Part shown: positions 57,499-61,324 of the stretch, one piece after another
How the letters are laid out: each line of letters begins with the position of its first letter
Position numbering within the stretch: the first letter of the stretch is position 1
From: Actinoallomurus iriomotensis
GTDB taxonomy: Bacteria; Actinomycetota; Actinomycetes; Streptosporangiales; Streptosporangiaceae
NCBI RefSeq assembly: GCF_030269445.1
Contig: NZ_BSTJ01000023.1
Location: forward strand, 1-61,324
Reading direction: 5' to 3'
Length of the DNA stretch: 61,324 nt
The notes under the pieces: generated by a model
What the model was told of the DNA's origin: nothing
Seen by the model: the letters and a program-made list of their open reading frames with translations, nothing else
Database searches by the model: none
Program-made: the position numbers and the translations under genes

Positions 57499-57687
57499 TC
57501 AGGCGGCGATGCGCCTGCGTGCTTCCGCGCGGTGACGGCGTATGAGGGCGGCGATCTCGTCGACGCTGGGGCCGCCGGGGACGTACGCCTCGGCAGCGGC
57601 CGCTTCAGGAGTGAGCGAGTCGCGGTGCGCGCGGGCGTCGGCGAGGACCTGGGCGGCGTTGGCGACCGCCTGCACGTAGGTGGTCAT
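57499..57687 (-). CDS. Small helical protein (62 aa)
   Basis: Starts MTTYVQAVANAAQVLADARAHRDSL and ends in a basic helix (ALIRRHRAEARRRIAA). It is coupled to the repressor-like gene by a 4-nt overlap, so it may be co-regulated with it. Unknown. Confidence 0.5.
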   Translation of the reverse strand: MTTYVQAVANAAQVLADARAHRDSLTPEAAAAEAYVPGGPSVDEIAALIRRHRAEARRRIAA

Positions 57688-57932
57688 GACTTGCCGCCTT
57701 CACGCGCGGCCTTGTCTGCACCGGTCACGGGGTCGAGGCCGAGAACTGTCTTGATCGCCCGTCGCGCCGCGGGGCGGGGGGTGTACAGGCCGCGTTCGAC
57801 CTTCGACAGCTGCGAGTCGGAGATCGGACCGCCGGCCCGGCTGCAAGCGGCGGCCAGGTCGCGCAGGGTCAGGCCCAGCTCGATCCGGCGGCCCTGCATC
57901 GGGCTGCACGGTTCGGTGGTTTTCTGCGTCAT
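57684..57932 (-). CDS. XRE repressor-like protein of the genetic switch (82 aa)
   Basis: An HTH lies at residues about 15-55 (GRRIELGLTLRDLAAACSRAG...ISDSQLSKVERG). ATG 57932 has no ribosome site; two AACGCA operator halves lie 13-28 nt upstream, so the transcript may be leaderless and autoregulated. It starts the leftward early region and faces the second HTH gene at 58100 across a 167-nt divergent promoter region. By place it is the Cro- or CI-like switch partner. Confidence 0.7.
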   Translation of the reverse strand: MTQKTTEPCSPMQGRRIELGLTLRDLAAACSRAGGPISDSQLSKVERGLYTPRPAARRAIKTVLGLDPVTGADKAAREGGKS

Positions 57933-57944
57933 GGGGAGCAGACT

Positions 57945-57960
57945 AACGCAGGGCAACGCA
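57945..57960. promoter_or_regulatory. Switch operator: two AACGCA at 10-bp period
   Basis: AACGCA at 57945-57950 and 57955-57960 (TGCGTT on the minus strand), directly upstream of the XRE gene start. Confidence 0.6.
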
Positions 57961-58044
57961 GGGAACAACAGGAAAGCACAGGAGAGATTCTGTGAACCAA
58001 TCGCCTGTGACGTGCGTCTAAGCCCCTCTCTCCGTGACTTCCCC

Positions 58045-58077
58045 CTGACTTCTGCGTCGGGCTGCGTTATTCTGCGT
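58045..58077 (+). promoter_or_regulatory. Rightward switch promoter with three tandem operators
   Basis: TGCGTC, TGCGTT and TGCGTT start at 58052, 58062 and 58072, exactly 10 bp apart, so they face the same side of the helix. They overlap a possible promoter (CTGACT, 17-nt spacer, TATTCT). The site lies about 23 nt upstream of ATG 58100. Confidence 0.55.
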
Positions 58078-58099
58078 TAGACCGCCCAGGAAGGCAGCC

Positions 58100-58546
58100 A
58101 TGACCGCCCGCAGCCAGGCCGCTCAACTTGAGGCCGCAGAACGACTCGATCGCGCACTCAACGCCATCCGCCGCGCACGCGGCCTGACATGGCGGGAGTT
58201 CGCAGCCGAGGCCGCCAAGGGCGGTTACCGGCTCTCGTACGAGACCCTCCGATCGGCCCGCAAAGGTGAGTCCGTTCCCAGAGACCTGACCGCGTCCGCC
58301 ATCGAATACATCGCCGGCTGGGCGCCAGGCAGTCTCGAGGACGTCATGGCCGGCAAGGAACCGACGTCAGTCAACGCCCGCCGCTTCCCTGGCGAGCGCC
58401 CCAAGTACGACGATCCCGCCCTGCAGGCCGTCTGGGACATCGAGCTCCTAGACGAGGACGAGCGCCGGGCAGCGATCACGGCGATCCGAATCATTCGGGA
58501 GAACAAAGGGCAGGCCGGGCAATCCGACCAGCGCGCGTACGGGTAA
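58100..58546 (+). CDS. HTH immunity regulator (148 aa)
   Basis: ATG 58100 has GGAAGG upstream. An XRE-like HTH (residues 15-65, LDRALNAIRRARGLTWREFAAEAAKGGYRLSYETLRSARKG) is followed by an acidic helical C-terminal domain (LLDEDERRAAITAIRIIREN). It is transcribed toward the integrase and divergently from the early region, the usual position of the prophage repressor (inference). Confidence 0.7.
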   Translation: MTARSQAAQLEAAERLDRALNAIRRARGLTWREFAAEAAKGGYRLSYETLRSARKGESVPRDLTASAIEYIAGWAPGSLEDVMAGKEPTSVNARRFPGERPKYDDPALQAVWDIELLDEDERRAAITAIRIIRENKGQAGQSDQRAYG

Positions 58547-58659
58547 CACGTAACGGACCGGTCACAAATTCACGAACGGCGTGCACCTAAGTAAGAAATG
58601 GTGCGTCATCAAATGACCGGGGAGGGAACCACCACACGTGCATGGAGGGGACACATCGG

Positions 58660-58992
58660 GTGGAACCCACACGTCATCACAGCGACACCGACCTGCTGCG
58701 CCGGATCGCTGAACTGGAACGAAGCAACGCGGAGAAGGACGCCGAACTGGCCACGGCTCGTTCTCTGCTCGCAGCCACGTGGCCAGGCAACGAAGTCCCG
58801 GACGTGCCGATACCGGCGGAGCTCTCCCATGCACTGCGTGGACCGCGGCAAGCCGTCCGGCTCGACGTCGACGGCACGACCGTTATCGCCGGAGTACGGG
58901 GCAGGAGCACGTCGGACGCGGCACGGGAACATGCCATCTGGGGGGCTGTGCTGCGGTTCGCGCGCGGAGGCACGCGCGGAGGTAAGGGATGA
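58660..58992 (+). CDS. Coiled-coil protein of unknown function (110 aa)
   Basis: GTG 58660 has GGAGGGG 9 nt upstream; ATG 58642 lacks a site. A short coiled coil (TDLLRRIAELERSNAEKDAELATARSLLA) precedes a mixed domain. It overlaps the next gene by 4 nt. Unknown. Confidence 0.5.
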   Translation: MEPTRHHSDTDLLRRIAELERSNAEKDAELATARSLLAATWPGNEVPDVPIPAELSHALRGPRQAVRLDVDGTTVIAGVRGRSTSDAAREHAIWGAVLRFARGGTRGGKG

Positions 58993-59651
58993 GCGACCTA
59001 CCTGAGTGGCAGCGCGAGGAACTGCCGCAAGGCCTCGACTGGATGCTGCGGCTCCCGCCGGAAGACGGCGACGCGGTCATCGTCATCAACTCCGCGCTCA
59101 GCGACGCGGAGACTCAGGTCGCGGAAGACGAAGCGCGTGCCGCGTGGCGCCGACACCGGCGGCGTCGCGGTGGCCTCCTGGCAGCGCCCCTCGTCGGCGT
59201 CCGCCACGCGAAAGAGCACCCGGCGGCGGCCACTGTCGTGGTGGTGGCGAGCATCGTCCTCATTGCCGGGTTACTGCTTCCCCACGGGCGCGGCGGCGAT
59301 CACCATGCGGCGCATCCTCCGCCCCGGCCGACCCGGGTACCCAGCAGCGCACCGTCACGGCAACCGCCGACGTCGCCCTCCCCAGCCCGGCCGGCCAACC
59401 CGCCGACCACAGGTTCCGGCGACCCAACGACGACGCCTGTCACCCGGCAGACGAAACGACCTCTCCGACCGGGCTCGTTACACTCACCTCGACCGCGGCC
59501 GCCGCGTACCGAAGCGCCCGCGCCGAGCCGACCAGATCGGCCGCCAGGCATCCGGCCGGCGCGCTGCGGAATCAATCTCGACCTGAAGAGGATCCGTCTC
59601 GACGTGCGGCTCGGGTCGGGCCGCAGAGGAGTGCTATGCCTCCGCCGCTGA
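58989..59651 (+). CDS. Membrane protein with Pro-rich tail (220 aa)
   Basis: The N-terminal part (WQREELPQGLDWMLRLPPEDGDAVIVINSALSD) shares the I-x-N/S-x-A-L-x-D pattern with the early proteins at 47923 and 48602. One membrane helix (AATVVVVASIVLIAGLLLPHG) is followed by a long Pro/Ser/Thr/Arg-rich disordered tail. The 3' end overlaps the integrase gene by 16 nt. Unknown. Confidence 0.55.
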   Translation: MSDLPEWQREELPQGLDWMLRLPPEDGDAVIVINSALSDAETQVAEDEARAAWRRHRRRRGGLLAAPLVGVRHAKEHPAAATVVVVASIVLIAGLLLPHGRGGDHHAAHPPPRPTRVPSSAPSRQPPTSPSPARPANPPTTGSGDPTTTPVTRQTKRPLRPGSLHSPRPRPPRTEAPAPSRPDRPPGIRPARCGINLDLKRIRLDVRLGSGRRGVLCLRR

Positions 59652-61294
59652 GCAACGCAGCGAACCTGTCGGTGGTGCCCGAGGAGCCGATCCCGGCCGT
59701 CGGGTACATCCGCGTGTCGACGGCGCGCGAGGAGATGATCTCCCCCGAGCTGCAGCGAGCGGCGATCACCGACTGGGCGGCCCGCCGAGGGCGGCGCATC
59801 GTCGCCTGGATCGAGGACCTGGACAAGTCGGGCCGCAATTTCCGGCGCCGTGTCATGCGTGCGATCGCGATGATCGAGGACGGCACCGCCAAGGAGATCG
59901 CCGTCTTCAAGTTCTCACGGTTCGGCCGGCAACGCGTCGGCTGGGCGGTCAACCTCGACCGCGTCGAGTCCGCCGGCGGAGACCTGCAGTCGGCGACGGA
60001 AGAGGTCGACGCCCGCACGGCGGCGGGCCGCTTCTCGCGGGGGATGCTCGCCGAGGTCGCCGCGTTCGAGTCCGACCGTGCATCCGAGCAGTGGAAGGAA
60101 GCGCTCCAGTACCGTCGGGACGTCGACCGGCTTCCTCCGCAGGGGACGCCCCGGTTCGGGTACGACCGGCTGGGCCGGATCCCCGTACCGGGCAAACCGA
60201 ACCATTTCATCCGGGACGCTAACGACCCGAAGGGCGAGAGATACGAGCCGAACTCGGTACTCGGCCCCGTTCTGGCATCGCTTTACATCCGGTTCGTCGA
60301 CGGCTATTCCGGTCATTACCTCGTCCAATGGCTGAACCGGAAAGGCTTCCGTACGGTTCGAGGTAATACGTGGACGCAGCAGAGCCTGTACCTGTATCTC
60401 GATTCGGGGTTCGGCGCCGGCCTGCTGCGGTCACACCGACGTGACTGCCGTTGCAAGCAGCCCGGCCGCTGCGGAAACGTCGTCTATCACCCTGGCGCGC
60501 ACGAGCCCGTGATCGACCAGGAAACCTGGGAAAGGTATCTCGCGCGCCGGAAACGGCAGCGGAAACTGCCGCCTCGGGCGCAGTCGGCGGTTTATCCGAC
60601 CTCGGGGCTGATGCGGTGCGGGCACGCCGGTCAGAAGGGAATCCCCCAACACGGGCTGTCCGCGCAGCACGGAATGGGGGTGCCCGGCTACGCCTACGTC
60701 TGCAAGTTCAGCATCCAGGGCCGCGGCTGCCCGGGCGTATGGGTCCGCCGCGTCGACGTCGAGAAGGCAGTGCGGGCCGAGCTGTCGAAGTGGGCCGGCG
60801 ACATAGATGAGCAGGCCCGCGTCACGCAGGCCCGGAAGGCGGTACAGCTCACCGCGCGTACCGATCGCGAGCGGATCGGGCGGGAGCTGCTACGGATCGA
60901 CAAGGCGCTCGGCCGGCTCGTCAAGGAACGCGCTCTCGATCAGGACATGCCGGAGGCCATCTACGACAGCATCCGCCAGGAGCTCCTGGACGAACGTAAG
61001 GAGCTGGAGGCGGCGCTGGAGGAGGCCGGCGAGGAGGAGCAGGCGAACCGCCAGGACCACATCCCGGTGATCCGCACGCTCCTCGATGAGTGGGACACGA
61101 TCGCGGTAACGCGGAAGCGTGATCTGCTCGCTACGCTGATCCGGCATGTGAAGGTGTACCGCACCGGTGTGCGCACGCCCGCGAGGATCGTCGTCACACC
61201 TGTGTGGGAACCGGACACAGACGAGGCACCGGACGACCAGGCGCCCGATGCCGTGATGGAATCGCGCATAGACGACCGTGACCAGGAAGAATAG
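59636..61294 (+). CDS. int: Large serine recombinase (integrase, 552 aa)
   Basis: ATG 59636 has GAGGAG upstream. The catalytic serine is Ser28 in GYIRVSTAREE, and FKFSRFGRQ carries the active-site arginines. The recombinase domain (GTPRFGYDRLGR), zinc ribbon (GLMRCGHAG, VCKF, GCPG) and long coiled coil (about residues 400-490) follow in standard order. It should integrate the element at attB and, with a directionality factor, excise it. Its stop lies 2 nt before the att arm at the window end, as expected for attP beside int. Confidence 0.95.
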   Translation: MPPPLSNAANLSVVPEEPIPAVGYIRVSTAREEMISPELQRAAITDWAARRGRRIVAWIEDLDKSGRNFRRRVMRAIAMIEDGTAKEIAVFKFSRFGRQRVGWAVNLDRVESAGGDLQSATEEVDARTAAGRFSRGMLAEVAAFESDRASEQWKEALQYRRDVDRLPPQGTPRFGYDRLGRIPVPGKPNHFIRDANDPKGERYEPNSVLGPVLASLYIRFVDGYSGHYLVQWLNRKGFRTVRGNTWTQQSLYLYLDSGFGAGLLRSHRRDCRCKQPGRCGNVVYHPGAHEPVIDQETWERYLARRKRQRKLPPRAQSAVYPTSGLMRCGHAGQKGIPQHGLSAQHGMGVPGYAYVCKFSIQGRGCPGVWVRRVDVEKAVRAELSKWAGDIDEQARVTQARKAVQLTARTDRERIGRELLRIDKALGRLVKERALDQDMPEAIYDSIRQELLDERKELEAALEEAGEEEQANRQDHIPVIRTLLDEWDTIAVTRKRDLLATLIRHVKVYRTGVRTPARIVVTPVWEPDTDEAPDDQAPDAVMESRIDDRDQEE

Positions 61295-61324
61295 AGTTGT
61301 CCTTTGGCTGAATCATCATTCGAC
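61295..61324. other. Right attachment-site half (candidate attR side)
   Basis: TGAATC (61309-61314), ATCA, then TTCGAC (61319-61324) lie directly after the integrase stop. With positions 1-25 they rebuild a dyad of attP type in the circular form. Confidence 0.6.

Overview
The window is very GC-rich and its gene content is actinobacterial: a WhiB/Lsr2-type regulator, a TraB-type FtsK translocase, and an ATP-grasp RiPP cluster of the kind found in filamentous actinomycetes. A Streptomycetales or Streptosporangiales host is likely; the genus cannot be read from the sequence. The two ends of the window look like the two halves of one serine-integrase attachment site. Both carry TTCGAC, and joining end to start rebuilds an imperfect dyad (TGAATC-N10-GATTCA plus further matching bases). 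I therefore read the window as one complete integrated element of about 61.3 kb.

Layout from left to right. (1) About 0.1-7.4 kb, plus strand: a transfer module like those of actinomycete integrative and conjugative elements (AICEs). It has a DUF2637-like membrane protein, a translationally coupled run of small Spd-like membrane proteins, and a TraB/FtsK translocase. A GTGACG repeat array that could be the transfer locus (clt) follows, then two small regulatory-type genes and a Nudix hydrolase that could be a Pif-like transfer-immunity factor. (2) About 7.3-13.2 kb: a graspetide (omega-ester RiPP) cluster made of a TPR-like XRE regulator, an RsbW-like ATPase, a MerR-like regulator, precursor TgmA, ATP-grasp ligase TgmB and PIMT-like methyltransferase TgmC. 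(3) About 13.3-36.4 kb, minus strand: a complete siphovirus late block. Read in transcription order it runs HNH-kinase, TerS, TerL, portal, protease, HK97 capsid, connectors, tail tube, frameshifted tail chaperones, tape measure, distal tail proteins, tailspike, endolysin and holin. (4) About 36.5-57.7 kb, minus strand: a candidate cos region, a tail-fibre-like gene, a cargo gene, many small early genes, an iteron/DnaA-box origin next to a Prim-Pol/D5 primase-helicase, a UvrD-like helicase, an SSB-like Q-rich protein, a Cas4/RecB-like nuclease, an HJ-resolvase-like nuclease, a WhiB-Lsr2 fusion and a Spo11/TopoVI-A-like protein. (5) About 57.7-58.5 kb: a divergent genetic switch with 10-bp-period TGCGTT operators. 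(6) About 58.6-61.3 kb, plus strand: two small genes and the large serine integrase.

The main interest is that conjugation-type transfer, virion production, one integrase and a RiPP cluster sit inside one att-bounded unit. The Prim-Pol replication module could serve both lifestyles. The immunity operator motif recurs upstream of a cargo gene and a tail-fibre gene 20 kb away, suggesting one repressor controls scattered promoters. Most early-region genes are unknown small proteins arranged with ATGA or GTGA overlaps.
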